Source of the DNA: Botryobacter ruber
Lineage (GTDB): Bacteria; Bacteroidota; Bacteroidia; Cytophagales; Hymenobacteraceae
Length of the DNA stretch: 64,000 nt
Reading direction: 5' to 3'
Assembly (NCBI RefSeq): GCF_003347595.2
Contig: NZ_QCZK02000022.1
Location: forward strand, 56,820 to 120,819
Shown here: positions 8,813 to 15,600 of the stretch, piece by piece
Layout of the letters: the number at the start of each line of letters is the position of its first letter
Position numbering within the stretch: position 1 is the stretch's first letter
The notes under the pieces: model-generated
What the model saw: the letters and a program-made list of their open reading frames with translations, nothing else
Databases searched by the model: none
What the model was told of the DNA's origin: nothing
Translations under genes and position numbers: made by a program

Positions 8813-9880
8813 ATGAAAGTAGTTAAAGTAGAAATCGATACGGCAGCACCTGCCGATCCGGAAGCGTCGATACTCATCATCTATACCGGGGGAACCATTG
8901 GGATGGCTTTCGACGAGAAAGCAAAGCACCTGGTGCCCTTTAACTTCAATATGATCCTGGATAAGGTGCCGGAGCTGCAGCAGTTTAAATACCTCCTCAC
9001 GGTTATCAGCCTGGACCCGCCCATCGATTCCTCCAATGTAACTATTCCTACCTGGGTGATGCTGGCGCGCCTGATAGAAGACAATTATGAGCATTACGAC
9101 GGTTTTGTAATTCTGCACGGCACCGACACCATGGCCTACAGCGCCTCGGCGTTGAGTTACCTGCTCGAAAACCTGAACAAGCCCGTTATTTTCACCGGCG
9201 CCCAGGTACCGATTGGCCGTGTGCGGACCGATGCCCGGGAGAACCTGATCACGGCCCTGCAGATAGCCGCCACCAAAACAGATGGGCATAGCCTGGTGCC
9301 GGAGGTTTGTATCTTCTTCCACACGCTGCTGCTGCGCGGCAACCGTGGCAAGAAAGTCGAGAGCAGTCACTTCAATGCGTTTAAATCGGAAAACTATCCC
9401 TTTTTGGCGAAAGCAGGAGTTAACATAGACTACTATTGGAGCTACATCAGGCCACATGCTACCGGACCGCTTAAGGTGCACTACCACATGGATAACAATG
9501 TCGCCATCCTGAAACTTTTCCCGGGCATTACAAAACCGGTAGTGGAAAGCCTGCTGCATGTACCGGGCCTGAAAGGGGTGGTGCTCGAAACGTTTGGCGC
9601 CGGAAACGCCCCCACCAATCCCTGGCTGATCGCACTGCTTCAGGATGCGATAAACCGTGGAATCTTCATTCTTAACGTGTCGCAGTGTGATGAGGGTCGT
9701 GTAGACCAGGGTCGGTACGAAACGAGCAAATACCTGCTGAACATGGGCGTGATAGGCGGCGCAGATATTACTTCAGACGCAGCCATAACCAAGATGATGT
9801 ACGTACTAGGCCTAAACCTGGAGCCTGAGCTAACGAAGCAGGTGCTGGCCATGGATTTGCGTGGTGAGATCACAATTTAA
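8813..9880 (+). CDS. ansA: type I L-asparaginase
   Basis: This enzyme hydrolyses L-asparagine to aspartate and ammonia. The 355-residue protein carries both asparaginase/glutaminase signatures: YTGGTIGM near residue 27, with the nucleophilic Thr, and HGTDTMAYSASALSY near residue 102, with the second catalytic Thr/Asp pair. The later LLLRGNRGKK and ETFGAGNAP segments are typical. No signal peptide is present, which fits the cytoplasmic type I enzyme. It follows tatD after two bases and is followed by the tRNA-Ser promoter. Confidence 0.93.
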   Translation: MKVVKVEIDTAAPADPEASILIIYTGGTIGMAFDEKAKHLVPFNFNMILDKVPELQQFKYLLTVISLDPPIDSSNVTIPTWVMLARLIEDNYEHYDGFVILHGTDTMAYSASALSYLLENLNKPVIFTGAQVPIGRVRTDARENLITALQIAATKTDGHSLVPEVCIFFHTLLLRGNRGKKVESSHFNAFKSENYPFLAKAGVNIDYYWSYIRPHATGPLKVHYHMDNNVAILKLFPGITKPVVESLLHVPGLKGVVLETFGAGNAPTNPWLIALLQDAINRGIFILNVSQCDEGRVDQGRYETSKYLLNMGVIGGADITSDAAITKMMYVLGLNLEPELTKQVLAMDLRGEITI

Positions 9881-9902
9881 GGTGCAGTTGGTGTAAAATT
9901 AC

Positions 9903-9934
9903 TTGCAACTGATAAAATTATTCTGTTATATTTG
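9903..9934 (+). promoter_or_regulatory. Bacteroidota-type promoter of tRNA-Ser
   Basis: TTG at 9903-9905 and TATATTTG at 9927-9934 are 21 bases apart, matching the Bacteroidota -33/-7 consensus (TTG, TAnnTTTG). The tRNA begins 11 bases after the -7 box. Confidence 0.75.
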
Positions 9935-9945
9935 CATTCCGAAAC

Positions 9946-10033
9946 AGAGAGGTGTCCGAGTGGTTGAAGGAGCACGCCTGGAAAGTGTGTATACTCCAAA
10001 AGGGTATCGCGGGTTCGAATCCCGCTCTCTCTG
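9946..10033 (+). tRNA. tRNA-Ser (anticodon GGA)
   Basis: An 88-nt class II tRNA. The acceptor stem AGAGAGG pairs with TCTCTCT at 10026-10032 (one G-U pair). The anticodon loop CTGGAAA gives anticodon GGA, reading UCC/UCU serine codons. The long variable arm has the TATACTCC/GGGTATC stem typical of tRNA-Ser, and the T loop is TTCGAAT. The discriminator is G10033 and CCA is not encoded. The integrase gene and its palindromes lie immediately downstream, which makes the 3' half of this tRNA the likely attachment site of the element. Confidence 0.93.
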
Positions 10034-10056
10034 CTGGTAACCCTACCAAACGAAGT

Positions 10057-10092
10057 AAAAAGCCCGTAAATCGTAAGATTTCGGGCTTTTTT
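10057..10092 (+). terminator. intrinsic terminator after tRNA-Ser
   Basis: AAAAAGCCCG pairs with CGGGCTTTTT, with an inner AAATC/GATTT stem extending the hairpin, followed by a T run. It separates the tRNA from the integrase region. Confidence 0.85.
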
Positions 10093-10143
10093 GTTTTTAC
10101 ACCCCCGCTAAAACATTCAGATTTTCTCAATCCTTAGGGGTTC

Positions 10144-10186
10144 AATTCGGTTACCCAAGATTTTGTTATTTCCGGGTAACCGAATT
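10144..10186. repeat. perfect 13-bp inverted repeat (AATTCGGTTACCC), probable integrase site
   Basis: AATTCGGTTACCC at 10144-10156 is repeated inverted at 10174-10186 across a 17-base AT-rich spacer. The core GGTAACC also occurs once just after the tRNA (10036-10042). The position between the tRNA and integrase gene suits integrase or excisionase binding, or a regulator site. This is inferred from position only. Confidence 0.55.
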
Positions 10187-10214
10187 CCTTGTAAGGTTTT
10201 GGCTTTCATGAGGT

Positions 10215-10231
10215 TGTACAGTAATTGTACA
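10215..10231. promoter_or_regulatory. TGTAC-N7-GTACA palindrome upstream of integrase
   Basis: TGTACA-GTAAT-TGTACA forms a perfect dyad about 55 bases before the integrase start. A palindrome with the same TGTAC-N7-GTACA outline lies at 29687-29703, past the helicase gene at the other side of the element, so it may be an operator shared by the element. Confidence 0.4.
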
Positions 10232-10286
10232 TCTTGTGGAGCCTTGGTTCGATTATTATTTTTAACCAATGAAAGGAGAAAACGGA

Positions 10287-11504
10287 ATGGACACAAATAT
10301 CAGCATCCTGTTTTATGGCAAGACAGCCAAAACGACCAAAGACAATCTACTGCCCATCTACCTGCGCGTGACCATCAATGGCAAGCGGTTTGAAACCAGC
10401 ACACACCGGCACATTACCCCCGGCAAATGGTCGGTGGAGGCAGGACGGGTGAAAGGGAATTCGGAAGAAGCCCGTAGCATTAACACCTACCTGGATACGC
10501 TCCGGTCGCAGGTGTATGCCTACCAAAGCGAGTTGCTGAAAATGGGGAAACCGGTAACGGTGGAGACTTTCAAAGAGAAGTGGCTGGGGGTGGAAGAGAA
10601 GCCTGTGATGCTGCTGGAGGTATTCCAAAAGCACAACGACCAGGTAGAGAAGTTGGTGGGAAAGGATTTTGCACCCGGTACACTGGAACGCTACAAGACT
10701 TCCCTCCAGCATACCCGTAGCTTTATCCAGTGGAAGTACCAGGAAGATGATCTGGATGTCAAGAAACTCAACTACGGTTTTATCGCTGACTATGAGTTCT
10801 GGCTCAAGTCCGTCAGGGGCTGCGCTCATAATACCACTATGAAATACCTGGCCAACTTCAAGAAGGTGATTCATATTTGCCTGAAGAACGGATGGCTGGA
10901 GCGGGATCCTTTTATTGGTTTCAAACTGATCAAGAAAGAAGTAGTGCGGGATTTCCTGACGAAGGAAGAGCTACAAAAGATGGCGGCCAAAGAGTTTGAA
11001 ATGGAACGCCTGGAGCAGGTGCGCGATATCTTTCTCTTCAGCTGCTTTACCGGCTTGGCCTATGCCGATGTGCACAAGCTGAAGCGCTCGGAAATTGTGA
11101 CCGGGCTAGATGGGGAGAAGTGGATTTACACCAGCCGCCAGAAAACCGATACCACCTCCCGTATTCCTCTGTTGCCCACCGCCCAGACAATTATGGAGAA
11201 GTATAAGGAGCATCCGCAGTGTGTGAACCAGGACAGGGTGCTGCCGGTGCTGAGCAATCAAAAAATGAACGCTTACCTGAAAGAGATTGCCGATTTGTGT
11301 GGTATCAAGAAATCCCTTACGTTCCATATAGCCCGCCACACGTTTGCTACTACTGTTACGCTTTCAAATGGCGTGCCTATCGAGTCGGTAAGCCGGATGC
11401 TGGGGCATACGAACCTGAAAACGACGCAGCATTATGCCAAGATTCTGGATAAGAAGGTAAGCGAGGATATGCAGCTGCTGCGGCAGAAGCTGGTGAGTTT
11501 ATAA
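10287..11504 (+). CDS. int: tyrosine-recombinase integrase of the mobile element
   Basis: This enzyme inserts and excises the element by strand exchange at att sites. The protein has about 405 residues: an Arm-binding N-terminal domain (about 1-85), a SAM-like core-binding domain (about 95-200) and a catalytic domain. The catalytic part shows HIARHTF (His-x-x-Arg), LGHTNLKTTQHYAKI with the second His and the nucleophilic Tyr, and a Lys in the beta hairpin. The usual first catalytic Arg is replaced: FTGLAYADV has Ala where most relatives have Arg. IntDOT of CTnDOT also lacks this Arg. ATG 10287 is preferred because a purine-rich AGGAG lies just before it; ATG 10269 is the alternative. It reads away from tRNA-Ser. 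Confidence 0.92.
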   Translation: MDTNISILFYGKTAKTTKDNLLPIYLRVTINGKRFETSTHRHITPGKWSVEAGRVKGNSEEARSINTYLDTLRSQVYAYQSELLKMGKPVTVETFKEKWLGVEEKPVMLLEVFQKHNDQVEKLVGKDFAPGTLERYKTSLQHTRSFIQWKYQEDDLDVKKLNYGFIADYEFWLKSVRGCAHNTTMKYLANFKKVIHICLKNGWLERDPFIGFKLIKKEVVRDFLTKEELQKMAAKEFEMERLEQVRDIFLFSCFTGLAYADVHKLKRSEIVTGLDGEKWIYTSRQKTDTTSRIPLLPTAQTIMEKYKEHPQCVNQDRVLPVLSNQKMNAYLKEIADLCGIKKSLTFHIARHTFATTVTLSNGVPIESVSRMLGHTNLKTTQHYAKILDKKVSEDMQLLRQKLVSL

Positions 11505-11809
11505 GAGGTACTATTGATTTGCATTAGAAGCCCGTTTGTTCAGTGATAGTACTACTGTTGGGTTTTTGCTAAATAGTTTCAGACAGTATTAACTAATATT
11601 TTTCTTTCGTAATCCTCTCACATTCAACAATGGGAGGTTACGAAAGAAAAATTCCTTGCAAATGAGGTAGTTTGTAATAGACTGTTTTGTCATGGCTGTT
11701 TCGGTTTGAGAGCTTTGAAACGTAAAGCAGCCACTGCCAGAACTTTTTTTGCCTTAGGCCCATGAAAGAATATAGGACTTGATTGAATCTTGTACTGACT
11801 AATATAATC
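11505..11809. repeat. spacer with long inverted repeat (hairpin) after the integrase gene
   Basis: No gene is seen. ATTTTTCTTTCGTAA at 11598-11612 is perfectly repeated inverted at 11638-11652, and CCTC/GAGG continue the pairing after a one-base bulge, leaving a loop of about 16 bases. The A/T-rich outer arms would make a terminator in either direction. A transposon- or attachment-related role cannot be excluded. Confidence 0.6.
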
Positions 11810-11860
11810 TTTTTCATAAATTTGCAATTCGCGAATCACGAATTTTAAATTTATGAAAAA
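11810..11860. promoter_or_regulatory. operator/promoter of the HTH-AbiEii module: nested palindromes over the start codon
   Basis: TTTTTCATAAATTT at 11810-11823 is perfectly repeated inverted at 11847-11860, and the right arm includes the ATG at 11853. Inside lies a second dyad, AATTCG-N7-CGAATT. A consensus -7 box TAAATTTG (11817-11824) sits in the left arm. Binding by the HTH protein encoded next would block both promoter and start, so autoregulation is likely by analogy with toxin-antitoxin operons. Confidence 0.55.
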
Positions 11861-12374
11861 GCACAGCGGTATGCGCCCCCAAGATATCGTTATCCTGCTT
11901 GCCATTGTTGCAAAAGGAAACGCTCCCTGGATGATGAAAGACATTGCCCAGGAGACGAACATTAGCCCATCTGAGGTAACAGAATCGCTGAACAGGTCCT
12001 ATAAGGCGGGCCTGATCGATAAATCAAAGAAAAAAGTAATGCGGCATGCTCTACTGGAGTTTCTCACGTACGGCTTTAGATATGTTTTCCCACAAGAGCC
12101 AGGTGCTACTGCCAGGGGAGTGCCGACAGCCTTTAGCGCTGCTCCCCTGGACAAATTGATCATGAGTACTGAAAAGCTGGTGTGGCCCTATGCTAAAGGG
12201 AAAGAGAGGGGGCAGGCTGTAGAGCCACTTTACCCGTCCGCCGTAGTGGCCGCACTTCAAAGTCCCGGGCTGCACGAGCTTTTAGCACTGGTGGATGCGC
12301 TTCGGCTAGGACGCGCGCGGGAGCGGGAATTGGCAAGCCTGGAACTAAAACAACGTATCCTGAATGAACGGTAA
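11853..12374 (+). CDS. helix-turn-helix protein, partner of the AbiEii-like gene (putative antitoxin)
   Basis: A 173-residue protein whose N-terminal 70 residues form a MarR-like winged helix: DIVILLAIVAKG, then the helix-turn-helix WMMKDIAQETNISPSEVTES and a wing with KAGLIDKSKKKV. The rest is rich in Leu/Ala/Arg helices. It overlaps the next gene by 11 bases. HTH-plus-nucleotidyltransferase pairs of this kind resemble AbiE/MenTA-type abortive-infection or toxin-antitoxin modules, in which the HTH protein represses the operon. Nested palindromes over its own start codon support that. The family assignment is by architecture, not by a close match I can name. Confidence 0.65.
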   Translation: MKKHSGMRPQDIVILLAIVAKGNAPWMMKDIAQETNISPSEVTESLNRSYKAGLIDKSKKKVMRHALLEFLTYGFRYVFPQEPGATARGVPTAFSAAPLDKLIMSTEKLVWPYAKGKERGQAVEPLYPSAVVAALQSPGLHELLALVDALRLGRARERELASLELKQRILNER

Positions 12375-12972
12375 CATTATTAATATAGAAGTTATTAAAA
12401 AGGTCGCGGTTGGCCTGGAGGAGCTACGGGAGAAGGTTGTGTTTGTCGGGGGCGCTACACTCAGCCTATATGCGACCGACCCTGCGGCAGATCCTGTTAG
12501 GCCCACAAGCGACGTAGATCTAAGCGTATCGCTTGCCAGCTACGGCGCATGGAACAGGCTTCAGGAGCGTCTGCAGGAGCTAAGGTTTTTCCCTGACCCT
12601 TCAAGTAAAGTAATCTGTCGCTTTAACTATGAGGGTATCACGATTGACGTGATGCCTGATGACCCGGCAATCCTGGGATTTACAAATCCTTGGTATCAAC
12701 CAGGCTTAGACCATTCGCTGCTTGTTTCTTTGGCCGGGCAGTTGAGTATTCGAATTCTGCCTGTGTCGTACTTCCTGGCGACTAAGTTCGCTGCCTTCCA
12801 CAACCGCGGAGGCGATCCGCGCACCAGCCACGATTTTGAGGACATAGTCTATGTGACGGACAACAGGCTTGAGTTAATAAAGGAGATTATTCAAGCGCCG
12901 GAAGAAGTTAGGGTGTACCTGCAGCAGGAGTACAGACAATATGGAAAAGCCGTTACCGGGAGGAAATGTTAA
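12364..12972 (+). CDS. AbiEii/AbiGii-like nucleotidyltransferase (putative toxin), C-terminus frameshifted
   Basis: A 202-residue protein with the nucleotidyltransferase signature: VFVGGATLSLY followed by TSDVDLSVSL, whose two Asp residues bind metal, and a later TIDVMPDD carrying the third acidic residue. AbiEii-type proteins modify tRNA or other targets with nucleotides and arrest growth when freed from the antitoxin. The last residues look wrong: from about 12942 the next frame reads on as a natural helical tail (LERLPLLEEKIEQIV) to a stop at 13041-13043. A one-base loss near 12940 would explain this. The core domain is intact, so activity may or may not survive. Confidence 0.7.
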   Translation: MNGNIINIEVIKKVAVGLEELREKVVFVGGATLSLYATDPAADPVRPTSDVDLSVSLASYGAWNRLQERLQELRFFPDPSSKVICRFNYEGITIDVMPDDPAILGFTNPWYQPGLDHSLLVSLAGQLSIRILPVSYFLATKFAAFHNRGGDPRTSHDFEDIVYVTDNRLELIKEIIQAPEEVRVYLQQEYRQYGKAVTGRKC

Positions 12973-13150
12973 GCTGTCACTTAACCGATCTGGAGCGTCT
13001 GCCCTTACTGGAGGAGAAAATCGAGCAGATAGTGAATCTATAAGGGTAAAAGCTTTCTTTTCAGCAGGGATATAGGTTGTACAAATTATCCAAGCTATAA
13101 GAAGGTTTAAAAAATATCCTTTGTTGTTACTCAATAATACTCTAATGACC

Positions 13151-13174
13151 AAAAAAAGGGCTACAAGAGCCCTT
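13151..13174 (-). terminator. intrinsic terminator overlapping the radC stop codon
   Basis: On the minus strand AAGGGCT pairs with AGCCCTT around a five-base loop and is followed by seven T residues. The hairpin includes the radC stop codon. Confidence 0.8.
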
Positions 13175-13631
13175 CGTCTGCGAAAGAGTAATAACTCTCG
13201 CTGGTGAGGATAATGTGGTCGAGTACCACAATGTCGAGCAGTTCCCCGCCTTGTTTTAATTTCTTGGTCAGCTGTAAGTCTGCCGCGCTTGGCTTGGTGT
13301 TGCCGGAAGGGTGGTTGTGGCTGAGGACGATGGAGCTGGCGCAGGCTTTAATGGCTGCAGCAAAGATGAGCTTTGGGTCCGCTACGGTGCCCGCGACTCC
13401 TCCGGTAGAGAGTTCATAAATACCCAGCACCCGGTTTGCGCGGTTGAGCAGCATCACCTTGAACTGTTCCACAAATTCCATCTTGCCCATATCCCAGCTT
13501 TTTCGGAGCACTTCGGCACAGTCGGTGGAGCTGGTAACCTGTGGGCGCTCGGATGGTTTTACTTTGGAGCGGTAGGTGAGTTTGATTTCAGCTACTCTGT
13601 TTAATGCGGATTTTTTTGGCAGCTTTTCCAT
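13161..13631 (-). CDS. radC: RadC-like JAB-domain protein of the element
   Basis: A 156-residue protein consisting mainly of the JAB/MPN-type RadC domain. The metal-binding signature is complete: Glu in the KMEFVEQF region, then SHNHPSGNTKPSAADLQLT. The N-terminal helix-hairpin-helix of chromosomal RadC is missing, as in most copies carried by plasmids and conjugative elements. Its biochemical role is unsettled; anti-restriction or DNA-processing functions are suggested for mobile copies. It begins MEK..KKS, like ardC, and its start codon plus upstream 200 bases are duplicated in front of ardC. Confidence 0.88.
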   Translation of the reverse strand: MEKLPKKSALNRVAEIKLTYRSKVKPSERPQVTSSTDCAEVLRKSWDMGKMEFVEQFKVMLLNRANRVLGIYELSTGGVAGTVADPKLIFAAAIKACASSIVLSHNHPSGNTKPSAADLQLTKKLKQGGELLDIVVLDHIILTSESYYSFADEGLL

Positions 13632-13828
13632 AATCTTAACTTTTTGAAGTTTGAGGAATTGATTATGGTGCCCACCCTGCCTGGCGGACGGACTAAGGGC
13701 AAGGTGGAGCCTGTAAAAATGCGGAGGGCTCCCTCTGGGATACCCATTTTTCCAGGACTACCTTGCTCCCGTGTCCGGACGGCCAGGCTACCTTTGCAGC
13801 AGAATGAATGCCAATGGACTTTTGCATT
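13622..13828. repeat. 207-bp upstream region, copy A (before radC)
   Basis: This sequence matches 14990-15197 along its whole length without large gaps, including the first codons of the downstream gene. Positions 13662-13709 are identical to 15030-15077 over 48 bases. That block contains a hairpin, CCACC..GGTGG with a TGCC/GGGCA extension (13672-13707). Both copies also hold a forward-facing -7 box, TACCTTTG at 13789-13796 here, with TTG at 13763-13765 (23-base spacer). Confidence 0.85.
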
Positions 13829-14036
13829 ATGGTGTCTTTCTCAAAATTTTTGAAATGGCTTCAGGTTGGACATTGAAAGGGCTTACTCAAAGGCAGTCTA
13901 AAGTAATTCGGTATTAAAACAACCACTAGCAGGAACGGGTGATCTGATTTGGCCTTCCCGTACTTTCATAGCAGCACAACATCAGGTAAGAGAAAAGAGA
14001 TGCTAAGGGCTGCCGGGAAGAGGCAGCCCTTAGCCA
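13785..14036 (+). ncRNA. candidate noncoding transcript between copy A and the ardC terminator
   Basis: A forward promoter-like pair in copy A (-7 box TACCTTTG at 13789-13796) faces a 200-base region without an open frame. The region ends in a 13-bp perfect hairpin followed by a T run on the plus strand (14002-14040). A transcript of about 230 nt is predicted. This is an inference from promoter and terminator placement only. Confidence 0.3.
14002..14034. terminator. strong hairpin between copy A and ardC
   Basis: GCTAAGGGCTGCC at 14002-14014 pairs perfectly with 14022-14034 around a seven-base loop. On the plus strand it is followed by CATTTTT; on the minus strand by a T/C-rich run. It can end ardC transcription and any forward transcript. 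Confidence 0.8.
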
Positions 14037-14039
14037 TTT

Positions 14040-14999
14040 TTAAGCGGCCGACTGGACGGCAGGGGTTGTTTCCTGGTCCGTTTCCGCTTTTAGGTCCAGC
14101 AGGTAGCTGGCTGCTTTAAATGCCTTGGTGCTGGCGTAGATAAGCATGGTCTTATCATCTTTGAACTTGCTGGCCCACCCTTGCAGGTATGCCACCGAGT
14201 TCTGGAATACGTCTTCCTTTATGCCGGTGAAGGCACTGAGGAAACTTGCCCCCATCTCAGCGATTAACTCCTCTTTGCTGTAGTTTTCATCCCCAAAGCG
14301 GCTTTCCTGATTTGTAAAGCGGTTGAGCCTGTCGGGGTGGCCTGAAGCGTGAATGAGTTCGTGAAAAAGCGTGGTGTGATAGGCCTGGGCAGAGACGAAG
14401 TTTTTAAGCTCCGGCACCTGTACCGTGTCGCTGGCGGGTGCATAGTAGGCTTGTGAACCGCCATGCAGGATCCGTGGGGCAGGCTGGGGATACTGGTCCA
14501 CTACCCGCTGGCATTCTTCAATCACCTGCTGATCGGTCCGTTCGAAGGTTGCCGGTAATGTAAAGTCAATACCTTCTACCTGGTCTATGTTGAACACCGT
14601 CCAGAGGAAAGGAACAAATCTGATAGCCTGTGGCGTCTCTTCTTCCTGCACCTCGTCCTTGCTGCCGGTTTGCGGCCCATACACCTTCCAGTAAATCACC
14701 TGGGTTCCTTTCTCGCCCTTCCGGATGTGGCCACCCAGCTCCTGTGCCTGTTTGAAGGTAAGGAAATAGGGGGCTGTGAAGTGGCGTTTTTCGGTGATGT
14801 AGTGGAGGTAAAAAGCGTTGAAGCCTTCGTAGTGCCGGCCGGATTGGTAATTTTTTGGAAGGCCGAAGGAGCTCCAGGGCTTTTGCCAGAGGACGTTTCC
14901 CTGTTCGAGTTGCGAAATGACCTCGTTTGTCACCTGCTCAGCCAGTTGATAGAACTTCTGATAAGCAGTCTGTCCGGATTTTTTGGTGTGCTTTTCCAT
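14040..14999 (-). CDS. ardC: ArdC-like antirestriction protein with zincin protease domain
   Basis: A 319-residue cytoplasmic protein with two parts. The N-terminal ArdC/DUF1738 single-stranded-DNA-binding domain spans about residues 12-150 and includes WQKPW, the NYQSGRHYEGFNAFYL segment and GHIRKGEKG. The C-terminal zinc metallopeptidase-like domain carries TLFHELIHASGHPDRL, with the HExxH zinc site. ArdC proteins protect incoming single-stranded conjugative DNA from restriction, which fits this location. It shares start codon context and the upstream 200 bases with radC, so the two are probably expressed together on arrival. Length is normal for the family. Confidence 0.9.
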   Translation of the reverse strand: MEKHTKKSGQTAYQKFYQLAEQVTNEVISQLEQGNVLWQKPWSSFGLPKNYQSGRHYEGFNAFYLHYITEKRHFTAPYFLTFKQAQELGGHIRKGEKGTQVIYWKVYGPQTGSKDEVQEEETPQAIRFVPFLWTVFNIDQVEGIDFTLPATFERTDQQVIEECQRVVDQYPQPAPRILHGGSQAYYAPASDTVQVPELKNFVSAQAYHTTLFHELIHASGHPDRLNRFTNQESRFGDENYSKEELIAEMGASFLSAFTGIKEDVFQNSVAYLQGWASKFKDDKTMLIYASTKAFKAASYLLDLKAETDQETTPAVQSAA

Positions 15000-15197
15000 A
15001 ATCTTAATTTTTTGAAGTTTGAGGAATTAATTATGGTGCCCACCCTGCCTGGCGGACGGACTAAGGGCAAGGTGGAGACGAAAAAAATGCGGAGGGCCTC
15101 CCTTCAGGGATACCCCTTTTTTTCGTACTACCTTGTCCCGTGTCCGGCAGCCAGGCTAACTTTGCAACAGAATGAATACCCCCGGACTTTTGCATGG
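14990..15197. repeat. 207-bp upstream region, copy B (before ardC)
   Basis: This is the second copy of the radC upstream sequence, collinear with 13622-13828. The conserved hairpin lies at 15040-15075. A forward-facing promoter is better here: TTG at 15133-15135, a 21-base spacer and TAACTTTG at 15157-15164, the same geometry as the tRNA-Ser promoter. Confidence 0.85.
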
Positions 15198-15549
15198 CAG
15201 TGGCTTCGCGCCTCTTTTGGTGTGTTCTTGCAGCAAGTGCCAGTTTTCGGTTACACCAATTCGGGAAAAGAGCCTTTCGTTGCCGAGGTTTTAGCTATAG
15301 CTTATAGCGTAGAAGCGCGTGAGGGATAGAGCGGTTGTTTGAGCTCCTCCGGCATACGCAGTAACCGGAGAGCGAGCCGCGAGAGCCCGACGGCTTTGCC
15401 GGCACGCCCTCTTTTTTGTACTGCACCTGCCACCAAACCCACTGCTGCCGGGCACGACGCTCCTGGAATGAATGGTTATTTGTGGTGTATGTGTCTGCTA
15501 TTAGGCTATCATAAAAATGCCCCTGCATTTGGGGCAGGGGCATTTTTAT
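15172..15549 (+). ncRNA. candidate noncoding transcript between copy B and the 15.5-kb terminator; possible oriT-like zone
   Basis: The promoter at 15133-15164 points into about 350 bases without a recognisable gene, ending at the hairpin 15511-15549. Inside are CTCCGG..CCGGAG and CGGC-rich short hairpins (about 15333-15410) of the kind often seen near transfer origins. A transcript of about 380 nt is inferred. An oriT is equally possible, and the two are not exclusive. Confidence 0.3.
15511..15549. terminator. bidirectional intrinsic terminator
   Basis: ATAAAAATGCCCCTGC at 15511-15526 pairs perfectly (16 bp) with 15534-15549 around a seven-base loop. It has A/T-rich outer arms, so it works on both strands. 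It separates the DUF3945-type gene from the ardC leader region. Confidence 0.9.
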
Positions 15550-15600
15550 CAAAACTGTATTGTGGGTGCGGGTTTGCGTAACGAAGAGGAGGAGTATCTA

